Shown here: piece after piece, positions 1-11,731 of the stretch
Numbering within the stretch: the first letter of the stretch is position 1
How the letters are laid out: the number at the start of each line of letters is the position of its first letter
Source of the DNA: Verticillium longisporum
Taxonomy: Eukaryota; Ascomycota; Sordariomycetes; Glomerellales; Plectosphaerellaceae
Assembly (NCBI GenBank): GCA_019188255.1
Contig: JAETXT010000011.1
Coordinates: 248,001-312,000, forward strand
Direction: 5' to 3'
Length of the DNA: 64,000 nucleotides
Translations under genes and position numbers: made by a program
Notes under the pieces: model-generated
The model's input: only the letters and a program-made list of their open reading frames with translations
Databases searched by the model: none
Told to the model about the DNA's origin: nothing

Positions 1-3000
1 CGAGGAGCATCCACTTGGCGGCAATGACGATGCCAAGGGCGAAGATGGCGTGCAGAGTGGTCAGGACCGAGATGGCAATCGTCACCATGCCGTACAGAAC
101 GAGGGCATCCTTTGCTGTGCCGTACGATGGGATGAACTCGCGCGTGATGCGGTCGACAAGCTGGATGGCGGTGATGCTCGGCACGTTCCAGAAGAAGGCC
201 GTGAAGACGGTGATGAAGGTCGAGTAGCAAAAGATGGCAAAAGGGCCCATGACCCTGTAGGGAGCAAGCTTGAAGTAAAAGGCGCGACCGAAAGGGGAAG
301 CCTCATCGTGGTTGACGATTGTGTGCTCGCTGTCAGAGTCCCTGGCCATGATGGGATGGTCGGACACGTTGGGGGCCTTCTTTGAGGGTGCCTCGCGAGT
401 CTCGATGAGAGTAGCGTCACTGGCAACGCGGTGGATTTGGCTTTGGCGCTTCTCCTTCTTCTCCGACATGTCAGAACCGGAGGAGAGGCAGACGGCGTCA
501 CCTCCCTTGGAGCCAACGTAGGTACCACCATCAGCGTAGTGGCCACCGCGACGAGTCAAAGCACCAGAGCCCATAACAGTCTTGTGGCCAACTTCAACAC
601 CAGGTAGCAAGGTGACACGATCGGCAATCATGGCACGGTCGCGGATGATAATCTTCTCAGATCCATTGCCGTCAGAAGTGATGAGGCGCGAACGAGAGCC
701 GAACACAACATCGTCGCCAATGTCGAGCAGGTGATAGTCGCCAATGCCGGGACCGGTACCAGGCCAGTAGACACGCTTGCCAATCTTGCCACCAAGCATA
801 CGGACTGCTACTGAAGTGGCCTCGTAATGCTGACCGAACATGGCTGTAAGGTCGTGAAGACGGGATCCAGGCATGAGACTGTTCATGAGCGCCCCCCTCC
901 ATGTGGTGACGTTGCCACGGCCCTCCACAGGGTTAGGTCCCATCTTGCCGAAGCAGGCATCAAGAATGGTCTTGATGAAAACCGTAAAGCCGAAGAGAAT
1001 GTAGGGGCTGAACATAGTACGCAGGACAAGTGCTAGGTAGTGATAGCCAACACGCTCGGGCTGCGTAAACCAGTTGAGGATGTCACGTAGAGGCGAGTTA
1101 TTGTCCAATGGCTGATTAAGCACCATGCCGACCAGACCGCCGAGCCAGGGAGTCAGTGCCAAGAACCAGGCGATGAGCAGGATGGGTGTGGTGAAGAAAA
1201 TCGACATGGCCCAGTGAGGCTTGGGAGCGCGGCTGGCCGTCAGGTCGCGGTACGACTCGTCAGCATCCTGCTGCTCCCAGCTGGAAGAGTTGAGACCAAT
1301 GCAAGTGTCGGCGGGCACGTAAGAGCCTGGAGCAATGATCGAAGCGACGCCGACAGAGACGTTCTCTCCAATGACGATACGACCCAGGTACATTGACGTG
1401 TTACCCTCAGCAGCGAAGGGGCGACATGTGCACTTTCCGAGCGTGGCGCCATCGCGAATATCTAGAAGATCCCACTCGCCGAGAGATGTGCCGTTGACAT
1501 TGACGCCCTTGCCAATGCGAGCGCCCATCATGCGCAGATACAGACGCTTGGTAGACTCGTTCGTGTTGAAGAAACCCTTTCCGCAGATGGACACAGTCTT
1601 CTGGACAATCCACCAACGGGTGTGGTAGAGACCCCACATTGGGTAGAGGCCTTCACGGTAACGACCGATGACGAGCCACTTGGTGGCGATGCCGATGAAC
1701 GGTGCGACGGCGCGAACGGCCACCTGGGCAAACATGATGGAGACGGTGAGGTTGAGGAGACGACCGGGGACCGACATGTTAGTGACCCAGCTCTGAGTGT
1801 AGCTGAGAGCGAGGATGAAGATGGTCCACTGGAAAGCGCGGCGCATGGGATGCAAAACCACCAGGGGCAACAGCTGGAGTAACATGAGGAACGGATTTGT
1901 TGAGCTGTTGGTCTTCGCACAGCCTTCTGTGTTGCTCTCCATCTGGTCCGCGCTGGGTGCCGACTTGAGCAGGTCGTCGATGTGGGCAGAGAGGGCTTTA
2001 GGTGTACCCTGGCTGAAGATCAAGCTGATAGGCAGGTTGACGTTGAAGTCGTTTCGAAGCGCCGACATGAGCTTGCCAGCTCTCAGGGAGTCACCGCCGA
2101 GGTCAAAGAAGTCGGCAGTGGGCTCGATATCGGTAGCGCTGCAGGCGAGAATCGAAGCGAAGGCTTGAAGAACACGTCCTTCAGTCGAACCGCCCAGCTT
2201 ACCCATTGACTCTTCCTCGAGCTTGTCAAGAATGTCCTGCAGTGCCTCCTCGTTCACATCGCCATTGAGGTCTCGCGGCAAAGGCTCTGCAAGCAGATGC
2301 ACCTTGTTCGGAACCATGTAGTTGTGAACAGACAACGAGATAAAACGCTTCATGTGGCCAGCCCAATCGGGATCAAGCGGTTCAACATGCTTCGCTGTCG
2401 CCTTCGTGGCGAGGAAAGCCTCGGTGTTCCCTTCGTGAACACGAACGTGGGACTGGAAGTCTTTGGGCAGAGCAGATCGGATGACCCCCATGACAGCGCC
2501 GCAATCGACCTCACACGGAGCGGAAGCGATCGGGACTTTGAGGTCAGTGTCCGGGGGAGGGCAGACACCAGTCCAATGCCTAGCCAGGTAGGGAGCGTCA
2601 TCTGTAATCTCCGGGATGTTGAGACGCTCTCCGAGCTTGATGCGTAGGACTTTGTTGTTTTTCTTGGGCAGGTCGTCCATGTACGTGATCAGGACGGGCC
2701 ACTTGACCTGCTGAAGCGAAGAGCGGAGTGCCTCGTGCAATGTCTTGAGGTCAATTCGATGCTTGTCTTGAGGGGTTACCAACGCAATGGCAACAACCTC
2801 CTGCAAGACGTCGTGGGTGAGGGAGAAGGCAAGGGCCTGTGTGACACGACCTGAGATGGGTGAATCAACAGCCCCGGCAGCAGCCATGATGGCATTCTCA
2901 ACCTCAAAGGGAGAGATGAGCTCTCCACCACGGTTAATGACCTCCTTACTGCGACCAGTAATGTACAGGTAGCCATCAGCGTCGAGGTAGCCGAGATCAC

Positions 3001-4504
3001 CGGTATCGAACCAGCCATGTTTGTTGAATGGTGACTTATCGAGAGATCCATCGGACTTGAGGTAGCCGTGGAAGACCGGCTCGCCGCGGACGCAAACGCG
3101 GCCAACGGCACCAGGACGGACCTTTTCATCGGACCAATCCAGCACGGTCATCTCGGGCCCAGTGGACAGGCCCGAAGTGCCAGGGCGGTCGAGCTTGTAA
3201 TCCAATAGTGGGGTCGAGATCGGCATGCACTCAGTCATTCCATAGCTTGGGAGAACAATGCAATCAAACGTGTCTCGAAGTTGAACTGCGAGGGAGGGCA
3301 AAAGGCCGCCAGCGGCATTGCAAGCCAGTCGAATCTTGTTGTTCTTGAGCGCCTTGGCCCTTGAAGGAGCTTCCGCCAGGATGACGGAGTGCATAGACGG
3401 CGAGGCGTAGTACCAGGTAGGATTGATGTCTTCGACGACATCCCAGAAGAGGCTCGGATCAAAGGCAGCGCAGCAGACAGTGGAGCCTCCGGAGAACATG
3501 GGAGCGAAGATGTTGCGGACCAGGCCGCCAACTTGGTACAAGGGCATCATGTTCAGGCAGACATCGTCGGAGGTCAATCCCCACGAGTCCATGACGAAGA
3601 CGATGCCGGCGACAATGGAGTGGACAGTGAGCGGGACCACCTTCTTGGTGCCAGATGTACCACTGGTGAAGAGGATGAGACTGATGTCATCAGGATGATT
3701 TGGCTTGGGCTGCTTGATCTTCAAGGGCCGGCCCTTGATGTCTTGAAGTCGAATTTCATCGCCATTTGATTCCACAAAGGCGATTTCGATGCCATGCTCG
3801 CTGACCCAGTTGTCGCTGAGCTGCAGCCTGTCGTAATCATCAGGTGTCGTGAGAATGCACCCAGCGCCAGCCTGGAGAACATCTGCCTGGAACTGCACTG
3901 CTCCAGCTGCCGGGTTGATGGGGGACGCGGTATAGTAGGTCGTCGTCGCAATGCAGACCGCCGCCAGCAACGGGCCGTTGGGAAGAGCAATGGCGACAAC
4001 GGGTTTACTCCTACCCTTCTGGGTCTTGACAGGCACAGCAAAGCTATCAACGAAGCTGTGTAGGCCGGAGTGTGTTATAAAGTCCTTGGCTTTAGTTGAG
4101 CGCAGAGCCGGCTTGGAACTGTGTCCAAGAAACTGCGCGAAAGACTGATAGGACTGCTTGATCAGATCCTCAACTTCCTTGATCAGGCCAGTGGAGTCGC
4201 CGGCACTTGTCGCCTTGGCCGACTCGGGCATGAACTTGATGAGGCGAGCATGGCATTGAATGAGGTCAAAGGTGGACCATGGGCCGGGAAGGTCTAGGAG
4301 GATGCGGTGGAAGAGTTGAAGAGGTCGATCAGAGGGTGTGAGAGGGGCGGGGATGGAGGCGAGAAGAGTGGCACGATCCAGCGAGCCCTGGCTGGCCTCC
4401 TGGGCCAGGTTGCGAAAGACGGAAGAAGTCACGACGGTATCAGGGGCTGAGCTGTACAGCTGTCGCAGCCTGCCCGCAAGCTCCCTGGACTGCGTCTGGC
4501 GCAT
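1..4504 (-). CDS. NRPS-like adenylating synthetase with PCP and membrane/hexapeptide-repeat C-terminus (Pls/PosA-like), 3'-truncated by window edge
   Basis: One intron-free frame runs from ATG 4504 to base 1 (about 1500 residues visible). Domains in order: an adenylation domain with P-loop TSGTSGTKK (about residue 275), YGMTEC (about 418), GWFDTGDLGY (about 500) and a late PKKNNK lysine motif; a carrier domain with the phosphopantetheine serine in DLGGDSLRA (about 803); then paired membrane helices alternating with two left-handed beta-helix (hexapeptide) domains from about 988. This A-T-(TM/LbH)n order is that of Pls/PosA-type NRPSs such as epsilon-poly-lysine synthetase. The adenylation core is unlike an amino-acid A domain: around FDPSLFW and PTWYYASPSMH it resembles acyl-CoA/carboxylate ligases, so the substrate may not be an amino acid. 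It probably activates an acid, loads the carrier, and transfers or joins it at a membrane-bound C-terminal module. The true 3' end lies outside the window. Confidence 0.85.
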   Translation of the reverse strand, partial: MRQTQSRELAGRLRQLYSSAPDTVVTSSVFRNLAQEASQGSLDRATLLASIPAPLTPSDRPLQLFHRILLDLPGPWSTFDLIQCHARLIKFMPESAKATSAGDSTGLIKEVEDLIKQSYQSFAQFLGHSSKPALRSTKAKDFITHSGLHSFVDSFAVPVKTQKGRSKPVVAIALPNGPLLAAVCIATTTYYTASPINPAAGAVQFQADVLQAGAGCILTTPDDYDRLQLSDNWVSEHGIEIAFVESNGDEIRLQDIKGRPLKIKQPKPNHPDDISLILFTSGTSGTKKVVPLTVHSIVAGIVFVMDSWGLTSDDVCLNMMPLYQVGGLVRNIFAPMFSGGSTVCCAAFDPSLFWDVVEDINPTWYYASPSMHSVILAEAPSRAKALKNNKIRLACNAAGGLLPSLAVQLRDTFDCIVLPSYGMTECMPISTPLLDYKLDRPGTSGLSTGPEMTVLDWSDEKVRPGAVGRVCVRGEPVFHGYLKSDGSLDKSPFNKHGWFDTGDLGYLDADGYLYITGRSKEVINRGGELISPFEVENAIMAAAGAVDSPISGRVTQALAFSLTHDVLQEVVAIALVTPQDKHRIDLKTLHEALRSSLQQVKWPVLITYMDDLPKKNNKVLRIKLGERLNIPEITDDAPYLARHWTGVCPPPDTDLKVPIASAPCEVDCGAVMGVIRSALPKDFQSHVRVHEGNTEAFLATKATAKHVEPLDPDWAGHMKRFISLSVHNYMVPNKVHLLAEPLPRDLNGDVNEEALQDILDKLEEESMGKLGGSTEGRVLQAFASILACSATDIEPTADFFDLGGDSLRAGKLMSALRNDFNVNLPISLIFSQGTPKALSAHIDDLLKSAPSADQMESNTEGCAKTNSSTNPFLMLLQLLPLVVLHPMRRAFQWTIFILALSYTQSWVTNMSVPGRLLNLTVSIMFAQVAVRAVAPFIGIATKWLVIGRYREGLYPMWGLYHTRWWIVQKTVSICGKGFFNTNESTKRLYLRMMGARIGKGVNVNGTSLGEWDLLDIRDGATLGKCTCRPFAAEGNTSMYLGRIVIGENVSVGVASIIAPGSYVPADTCIGLNSSSWEQQDADESYRDLTASRAPKPHWAMSIFFTTPILLIAWFLALTPWLGGLVGMVLNQPLDNNSPLRDILNWFTQPERVGYHYLALVLRTMFSPYILFGFTVFIKTILDACFGKMGPNPVEGRGNVTTWRGALMNSLMPGSRLHDLTAMFGQHYEATSVAVRMLGGKIGKRVYWPGTGPGIGDYHLLDIGDDVVFGSRSRLITSDGNGSEKIIIRDRAMIADRVTLLPGVEVGHKTVMGSGALTRRGGHYADGGTYVGSKGGDAVCLSSGSDMSEKKEKRQSQIHRVASDATLIETREAPSKKAPNVSDHPIMARDSDSEHTIVNHDEASPFGRAFYFKLAPYRVMGPFAIFCYSTFITVFTAFFWNVPSITAIQLVDRITREFIPSYGTAKDALVLYGMVTIAISVLTTLHAIFALGIVIAAKWMLL

Positions 4505-7444
4505 TTCGGTTGGTGTTGGATGTCGTTGTCTCTGTCTCAACGTTGTGAAGAATGGTCGAGAAGGGTCCGGCCTGGCGGATGGTCTGGTCTTTGGTACTTC
4601 GGGTCTCGGATAGTCGATCTAGACTCTGTCGTGAAAGAGTCTCGGTCTTTGTAGGTTCGACTGGTGAGATATCGGGATGGCCGAGAGGAGGCTATCATGG
4701 TTCGGGATTCCCATGGACAAGACTGATATATAGGTTGGATGCCTACCCACATCAGACGTGGATAAGTCTCTGCGACGGCATTTCTTCCCGGACATTGATG
4801 GTTAGGAGATCTCGATGCAATGGTCTTCATACCAGCTTGGCGATCACTTCGCCTTTCATCGCTATCTGAGATGATCGTCATCACTCAGATGCCTGACGGT
4901 GGACAGGGCCAAAAAAAGATCCCTACGCTGGCACGTCCATGGCCCTCGCGAGGGCGACGCGTATAACCACCGTGGGGGCTTTCCCGTGCGGCCCCACCGA
5001 TAGCAAGACTTCCTCATGCCGGGAGAAGCTTGGTGTTGCGGCTCTGATTTACCAGGCCATCGGACTGGAACGCTGGGTGCCCGGCTAATCGATGGCACTC
5101 TGCCGTGTCTCGGGACTTCCTCTGTAGCGCCTCGATAAGCTTGAGCACAGGCCGCTGCGGTTCGCCAACGGGTAAGTCAAGACATTCCAATACACTGCAG
5201 AAATTTATTTGCGAATCAATGGCAAATGGCGATTGATCCGGCGTGATAGCCGTAACAGTAGTTGGGTTGTGTGCTGGATGGCGTGGTTGCTGTCCAGCAA
5301 GGTTGCAGCTCGACCTTGGGTCAAGTCATGGTGCACGCCTGTCCTATCACATTATCAAGAGTACCAGAATGCAGGTGACGGAGCCTAGTTTTTGGCTTCA
5401 CCTCAAGGGCTACAAGGTATGATGGACTTCATCTTTGAACCGTTGTATACATGTCAAGTCACTGCGCTACCCATCCAAAGTTCCTCCAACCAGAGGAAGC
5501 TGAGCTCGCATCACCCCTGATCGAGCTGTCAAATACTAACCTTCAGACTACATCTTTGAACCTGATTCTCTATTACCTGACTTACCCAGGCCGCAAGTGC
5601 CTTGTAAACGTTGAAAAGGGCTTTCGGCAGTCAAACCATCAACCCGGAAGATAAGTGCGTTGTAAGTCAAACTGCGACATATGACAAGGAGGCGTTCTCT
5701 CAGGCCTTAGAGATGCCAGGTATGGCTCCCGTATAAAGGAGAGAAAATTAAGGCGGGCGCTTACAAAACGGTCTGGAATGCAACTTCGGCGGCATGGTGG
5801 GTCATCTTGGTTGAAGATATCACATACAGGACCAACGCCTTGTGGTCTTCGTGATTCAGGACACCGGAGATCATCATTCACATCTTGACGGGAGGCAGGC
5901 GTGGGGGACCATTTCGCGAGACTTGAGTGCCATTGTGTGATTAGGATAGCCTGTGCGTGCGTGCATGCGGTTGTCCGAGGGCTGTCGATAGGGGTGCGAA
6001 AAGTCAAGTGAAAATGGCCTCGTTATCTTCGCGTGCTCGCCCGCTTCCCCGATGAGCATCGGTCCCAAGGCTGGCCCGAGCTCTTCACGTCAGATGTCCC
6101 GATGAGAGGATCGTCAAGAGATCGCCCAGGGGTTGCTTCCAGCCTTCCCGCTGTATTGATGGGTAGCGGTACATTGTAGATCAGCCGCGTTGGGTTGCGC
6201 GTCGCGTTTGTACTTTTGTACTTGGCAATGAATCGTGATGCCGGAGATCTGCAATACCGTAAGGCTGGTCGTACGTGGCAAGACGTCTGTTTCCTCTGGC
6301 GGGCATTTCTTCCGCGCGATTCGGACAGTGCCGGTACCAACAAACTGGTCGCTCCCGAGAAGTCGAACCCGAGAACCAGACAGCTGGCACACCTTTCCCT
6401 AGGTACCAATGACTGAACTGGACGCTAAGGTTCGTTCGAACACCACAGGTATGACACCTCATTTCAGTCGCTTAGTATCGAGCTATGATGTTCGCGAGCT
6501 CATATGGTGGCGTCTGCAATATCATCGATGACGAAAGATTTACTGATGTCTTGATGAAGGAGGTGTGGTGGTTTCATTCCATCGTGCCAGCCATGGTCTT
6601 TGACGTTTCTGCCTGCCATTCTGTTTCTATCCTCTTTTCTCCCTGTCTTGTCGTCAGCGTCATTCATGCCATCGTCAACCCCGCCCCTTCCCCTGATGGG
6701 TCTCAGCCTCGTTATTCTAAGGCGGGGGTATAGGCGAGTCATCGGGTGATGACTATCGAGGATTCAGATGCACAGGCCTAGTTGCGAGCAGGACATCAAG
6801 ACAGGACCACATGTCAAAGGTGGCAAATCGAGGTCCCGATGGGTGATGGGATACTCGATCACATATGCTCTCATCTCTTGGCATTTGAAAGCAAGTCAAC
6901 TTCCTCTGTGCAGACCCGAAATTTTCATGATAGCTTTTTGATATCTTGATTAGTGTCTCGTTCGAGGGTCATTCGTAAATATCACGCAAGACAATTTATT
7001 CTTGAATAGTATTGTTTCCCTGGGTGATCACTATGCTGAACTGCGTATCCAGGAGGGCAGTTTTGCTAAGGGCCCACACTGGCACACATGAATTTAGGTA
7101 GTTTTCGCAATTTCGATAGTGAGCTTTGCGCTGAAGATCCTCAAGGAAGATTAGTAACATGCTTTTATCAAGGCCAAGCCGTTCACATACCATCTGGCTC
7201 TGGATACATGATCTCCACCTGGCAAGTACGGCTTGATGGTGCATTTACAGTGGGCTTCTTCTTTGATGTCTGTTCGCAACCTAGTCTCGACCCGATATCC
7301 ATAGCACTGAATTTTTAAATCTGACAGCAGCATCATCTGTCAAAACATATCAGTAACGTAGGTTTATGATGTAGAATCACGATAAGCACCAGCCTTTCTC
7401 GTCAAACGTGGATTCCATTTCATCATCAGGCAAAGCAATCTATA
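4505..7444. other. Intergenic, no gene recognised
   Basis: This 2.9 kb lies between the start of the NRPS-like gene and the 3' end of the lyase-like gene. Only short overlapping open frames without domain signatures are present. It must hold the promoter of the NRPS-like gene (right next to 4504), but I can name no specific site. Confidence 0.6.
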
Positions 7445-8950
7445 CTACTCTGGAGAGATAACAAGTGATTGTGCGTCTTTGAGCAAAAGTTGAAGCCCCT
7501 TATCAACATGACCAACGCGGGCTAGCAGACTCTTCTTCTTCTCAGCAAGATCAGCCGATGCAGATGCCGCGAGCTCACGCCGTGCCTGGGGAGAAGTGCC
7601 TCCACTGCTAATCCTCGACTCAACAAAAGACTCCGGATCAAGTATGCTTCTGACATCGGACTCCGACAAGACGTGCCTGAAGGCATCGTCGATGAGCTTG
7701 CCCCGCAGCTCACCATGACAACCAGCACGCTCATGCGCCTCGACCAGACGAGCAACACTCTCGTGCGCGTCACGGAAGCTCAGACCACACAAGGAAACGA
7801 GGGCGTCCGCCAGTGCGCTCGCCGTCGACCAGTGCTGGCCCGCCGAGATGCGCATGGCAGGCACGTCGAATTCGGCCGTCGCCAAGACCTCGCGCAGTAG
7901 AGCGATGGCACCAACCGTCTCAGCGCACTGTCCCGGGAGCAAATTGTGGACGTACGACTGATCGACATCGGTGGAATATGCCGTATGCATGACACCCAGG
8001 TGGCTAGCGGCCCAGCCCACTGAGACGCCGGCAAGGCCACGGATGCGTTCTAGCACCATCGGGTTGCGCTTCTGGGGCATCATGCTCGACGTGCCACAAA
8101 GTGCGGCGTCGATGCGCAGAAGGTTGACTTCGCTGGAGGACCAGTAGTTGAGGTCCGAGGCGAGACGGCTGATGGTCGATAGTGTAGCGGCGAGGGCACC
8201 TGCGAGCTCGGCACCCATGTCGATGGCCGCGAAACCGGCATCTCTGGCGTTCAGGATGGGATGTTCGAAACCAAGATAGGTCGAGGTGCTATCACGATTG
8301 ATAGGCCAAGAAGTACCACTGTAGGCTGCGCCGCCTAAGGGGCAAACATTCAAGCGATCGTAAGCATCATAAAGGCGATCCAAGCTTCGTGACACCGCCC
8401 AGTAGTGAGCGTTGAGGTAGTGGTCGATTGTTGTTGGCTGAGAGTGTTGCATGTGGGTATATCCAGGCATGAGGATGCCAGTGTATCGATCCGCCGTTGC
8501 TAAGATTTCGGTCGCAAGATCGACGAGTTCTCGGATGACATCTGTCAGGCTCGCTCTGTTTATGAGGCGCCAATTCGTAGCCTTCTGGTCGATGCGGCTG
8601 CGACCGCGCTGAATATCGCGGCCGCGAGAGCCAAGCACTTTCTCAAGGTACTTTTCGATTTGCAGACCGAGAGTGCCAAACTCAGGGTCAGGCGCAAGCA
8701 TAGCAGAGGTATCACTGCCGTGAAGTTTGAGGAGGGCCTGGACGATGCTAGCACCATGTTGAGCATCAAAGATGCCAGCACGCGTGAGCATCACGGCGTG
8801 AGCGAGGTCCGTCAGCACATACTCCTTGAGACTGATCAGTTCATCGTCCAGTTCAAGCTTGTTGACGTGCGTGACCAGCAAGCGAGAAGCTTTCGTTGCA
8901 AGGCGACTTTCGGTCAGCGAGACATGGGTCTTCTTGCTGTCTGCCGACAT
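7445..8950 (-). CDS. Argininosuccinate-lyase-like enzyme (fumarase/aspartase superfamily), divergent paralogue
   Basis: Single-exon, 501 residues from ATG 8950 (an in-frame ATG at 9040 exists, but its extension looks like leader sequence). The superfamily signature is clear: GTSSMMPQKRNP at about residue 285, the flexible catalytic-serine loop seen as GSSxMPxKxNP in argininosuccinate lyases. Also visible are the R-S-R-ID substrate segment, TH-M-QHSQPTT containing the catalytic-histidine region, and GGTSP near the C-terminus. These enzymes cleave a C-N or C-O bond of a succinyl adduct and release fumarate. The N-terminus lacks the usual KLWGGRF opening and the loop reads KRNPM rather than KKNPD, so this is probably a specialised paralogue, not the arginine-pathway enzyme. 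It lies between an NRPS-like gene and a Zn2Cys6 regulator on the same strand, which suggests a role in a dedicated pathway. Substrate unknown. Confidence 0.85.
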   Translation of the reverse strand: MSADSKKTHVSLTESRLATKASRLLVTHVNKLELDDELISLKEYVLTDLAHAVMLTRAGIFDAQHGASIVQALLKLHGSDTSAMLAPDPEFGTLGLQIEKYLEKVLGSRGRDIQRGRSRIDQKATNWRLINRASLTDVIRELVDLATEILATADRYTGILMPGYTHMQHSQPTTIDHYLNAHYWAVSRSLDRLYDAYDRLNVCPLGGAAYSGTSWPINRDSTSTYLGFEHPILNARDAGFAAIDMGAELAGALAATLSTISRLASDLNYWSSSEVNLLRIDAALCGTSSMMPQKRNPMVLERIRGLAGVSVGWAASHLGVMHTAYSTDVDQSYVHNLLPGQCAETVGAIALLREVLATAEFDVPAMRISAGQHWSTASALADALVSLCGLSFRDAHESVARLVEAHERAGCHGELRGKLIDDAFRHVLSESDVRSILDPESFVESRISSGGTSPQARRELAASASADLAEKKKSLLARVGHVDKGLQLLLKDAQSLVISPE

Positions 8951-9637
8951 GGTCTCTGTTTTTGTTTTCTTTCTGTACAGACTGATGCAGTTGAGATGGC
9001 AAGGGGATCTAGGTAGAGGGGTACTGCTGGACAAGCACATTAGAGTGGAATCTCCAAGCCTTTCAGTTACGAACCGAAGAAGTTACCATCATTTTATACA
9101 AAAACCTTGGTCCAGAATAATCCAAGCTGCATCTGTGTTATCTGCCAAGGATCCAGTGGAACCACACAAACTCCATGAAGATCGTAGGTTCGGTTCTCAA
9201 TCCATTCACTCATCAATACTCCAAACCAGAGTCTTGTGTAGTCGCTTTTCCTTGGGGGAAGTACCCGAATTAGGAACGCTGCATCAATAGTTACTTACTT
9301 TTGGGCGGTTTAGCGTCGCGGGGAGTGGCGGCAACACCGGGGAACGGATGTGACAGTGGGGATTGGCGGCATTGAGGAGCGACGGCTAAAGCCCACACCA
9401 TCATGTTCAAGGCATGCATCCCTTTGATGCCCCAAGCTATCCTCAACTCGCATGGTCCACAATCGCCATGGGCATCATCATCTGCTTGTGGCCAACCAAG
9501 CTTCGGCAGCTTGCCCCGAATTATACTCCTCCAGATGGGCAGCTCGTGGTAGGGCACAGATTGCATGAGCTCATTCATTTTGGCTGCTGAACTGCCTGTT
9601 TCGTATTGATTGACCAACGCGATGTCATTCTCCATGT

Positions 9638-11731
9638 TCAGCTATAAGTCATCGGATTATCTACGCCATGATCTGCTAGGGATGATTCGGCTAGCTTCTG
9701 GAGTACGTTGGAATACGTTCTGCAAGACGGAAACTCCCAAGACCAGTGGTCGAATGTCGCTTGGGCTTTGGCGATCCCAGCCTCCCATCCGCGAGGCATA
9801 GTCAGCCACGTCGTCTTTGACGCTGCAAGCAGGAGGCTTGCTTCCTTCAATGCATTCCGAAGCTGGAGCCACGTACCGTGGTGGCGATGGCATATATGAC
9901 TGTGCTGAATGTACCGCAGCGCATTCTGGAGTCCTTTCTCCGCTAGCGACCGAACAACGGGGCTGCATCCAGGATCGTGCAGGGCGTCGAAGAGGAAGGG
10001 CCGGTGCATGAGCTCAAGCAGGCGGTAATAGCGGCCGCGGCTGTACTGCTGCCATTCAGTGCTGGCCGCTTCAGGGACGTCAGGAAACTTGACCGCTGGT
10101 GGGAGATTCTCTCGGAAGCTTTCAGCTTGTTGCTCAAATTCAGCTACAACGGGAATGAGCTGTTGAACGCTTTGTGATCCTGACAAGTCGATCTCGGCAT
10201 GAATGTACTTGGAGACCATCTCGGTGACTTGGTCTGTGATACGGCGAAGGGCGATTTCGGAGAGCAGAAAGTACCAGCTGTCTTCCTCGTCGGCAGCCCA
10301 TTCGTTTGAAGCAATGCTGGCTGCTTGTGGGGGTTGAGGGTATACATTTGGCATTCCAGGTTCTCGCAAGGCGGGTGCGTTGATCGGTATCTCGGCTAGG
10401 ATTTCTCTGTAGAGGTCAGGCTCTAATGCAATAAAGTTTGGTTTTCGACTGACCTCTCGGACTTATAGCACGTCCAAAATAGGCTCGAATACATCTGAGA
10501 TGCTTCTCCGGCTGGTCGAGCACTGTGAAAGAGCACCAAGATTAGTGCTGACACAAGAATTGTGAAGGGCAGACCCCGCACCTACCCCGTGGAAGAAAGG
10601 TTCTGAAGAGAGATTCCCGCGGCGTGGAACACACGCAACGCATGCATTGGCTGAAAGGAGTACATGTGGAATATCCTGCAGCGATGATTGTCAGTCACTC
10701 TCCTCTCGTATGTTGACCCGTCGAGCTCACCCAGCAAGACACAAGCACTGGATGGAAAGGGTGTTGACTGTTGATATGGCTGCCCCTAGCCTCTTCTCCG
10801 CAGCTGTGAAATAACTGTGCCCAAGTCTTAGATTCGCCAGATCTGGCGCTGAGCTTGGGTTATTTCCGGGGCTTTGGCTCGTGATGACAGATCCATAATC
10901 CATGGAAATGGCACCAAGAGCACACATGAGCAATACGAGACAGGTCTCTAGGTTGAAGAGAAGTCCATCCTCGTGGAAATTTTGACAGTATTCGCTAGCC
11001 AGCTGCCGACTCAGAATCGGGTTCTTGATATTGACTCGTTGGTGAAACTGTTCAACGAGTTTCTCGACGTTGACCTTCTCTGTGGAGATGCTGATCAGCG
11101 CAAAAGATTTCCAGGGCGGTCCTGATGATGAACGCGAACTCAAATCTTCGGACGGGGTCAGGAGGTCGTCAAGATAGCTATAAGCCTCTGTGCCATGGAA
11201 GTCGATGTAGGGAAACCGCTGTAGAGAAGACAAAAGCTGTTCGAACACTGGCCACTGAAGGATCTGGTCGGACACTGATTTGTGGGTTGCATCAGTATTC
11301 AAGGATAGAGATGTGTGTACTGCGGCCCTTGTTGAAGCTTCCCCGAATACGCGTGTTGGTATGAAATTCGCGTCACCGTTTGAGCCAGACGACCGAGACT
11401 CGCGGGTCAGAGAGGATTCGGGGTGTATGTCTCTAACCAGTCCCTCGATGAGAGAGAGCTGGTCTAGTATTCTAAGCGATGCGGCGTCAAAGGATGATGA
11501 GTCCTGTTTGGTGTATTCGCACGGAGCCCCGATCTGTTGACATGACGAACACGTCGGCCTCAGGTTATCGCTTGAGACAGGAAACCATCAGCCTCTGAGC
11601 AAGATCTGGGAGGTCTTGCGGGCGTACCACTTCCGTTTCCTTTCGCGACATATCAAGCATGCCGCCAATGCCCGCCGCCGAGGATATCCAGTCCTCGGTA
11701 GGATGCGCTTCTGATGTCCTCTTGTGTTCAT
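9638..11731 (-). CDS. Zn2Cys6 (fungal_trans) transcription factor
   Basis: Five exons reconstruct a 623-residue protein: 11731-11628, 11570-10731, 10675-10586, 10522-10454, 10406-9638. The first intron (11571-11627) splits the zinc cluster. Exon 1 gives ACLICRERKRK and the TG of a cysteine; exon 2 completes CDNLRPTCSSC-QQIGAPC, the exact C-x2-C-x6-C-x6-C-x2-C-x6-C spacing of a binuclear Zn cluster. Downstream is a fungal_trans-type region with a short SMD/YGS block, and the junction CYKSER-EILAEIP reads as the usual conserved helix of this family. All joins keep frame and have GT/AG ends. The gene ends near the lyase-like gene and is divergent from the MFS gene, so it is the obvious candidate local regulator. 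An extra open frame on the same strand at 9291-9635 could be an alternative 3' exon, but I saw no clean splice. Confidence 0.85.

Noticed and set aside
9291..9635. Open frame just downstream of the Zn2Cys6 regulator
   Set aside because: Same strand and partly protein-like, but no in-frame splice from the regulator; kept only as a possible alternative 3' exon.
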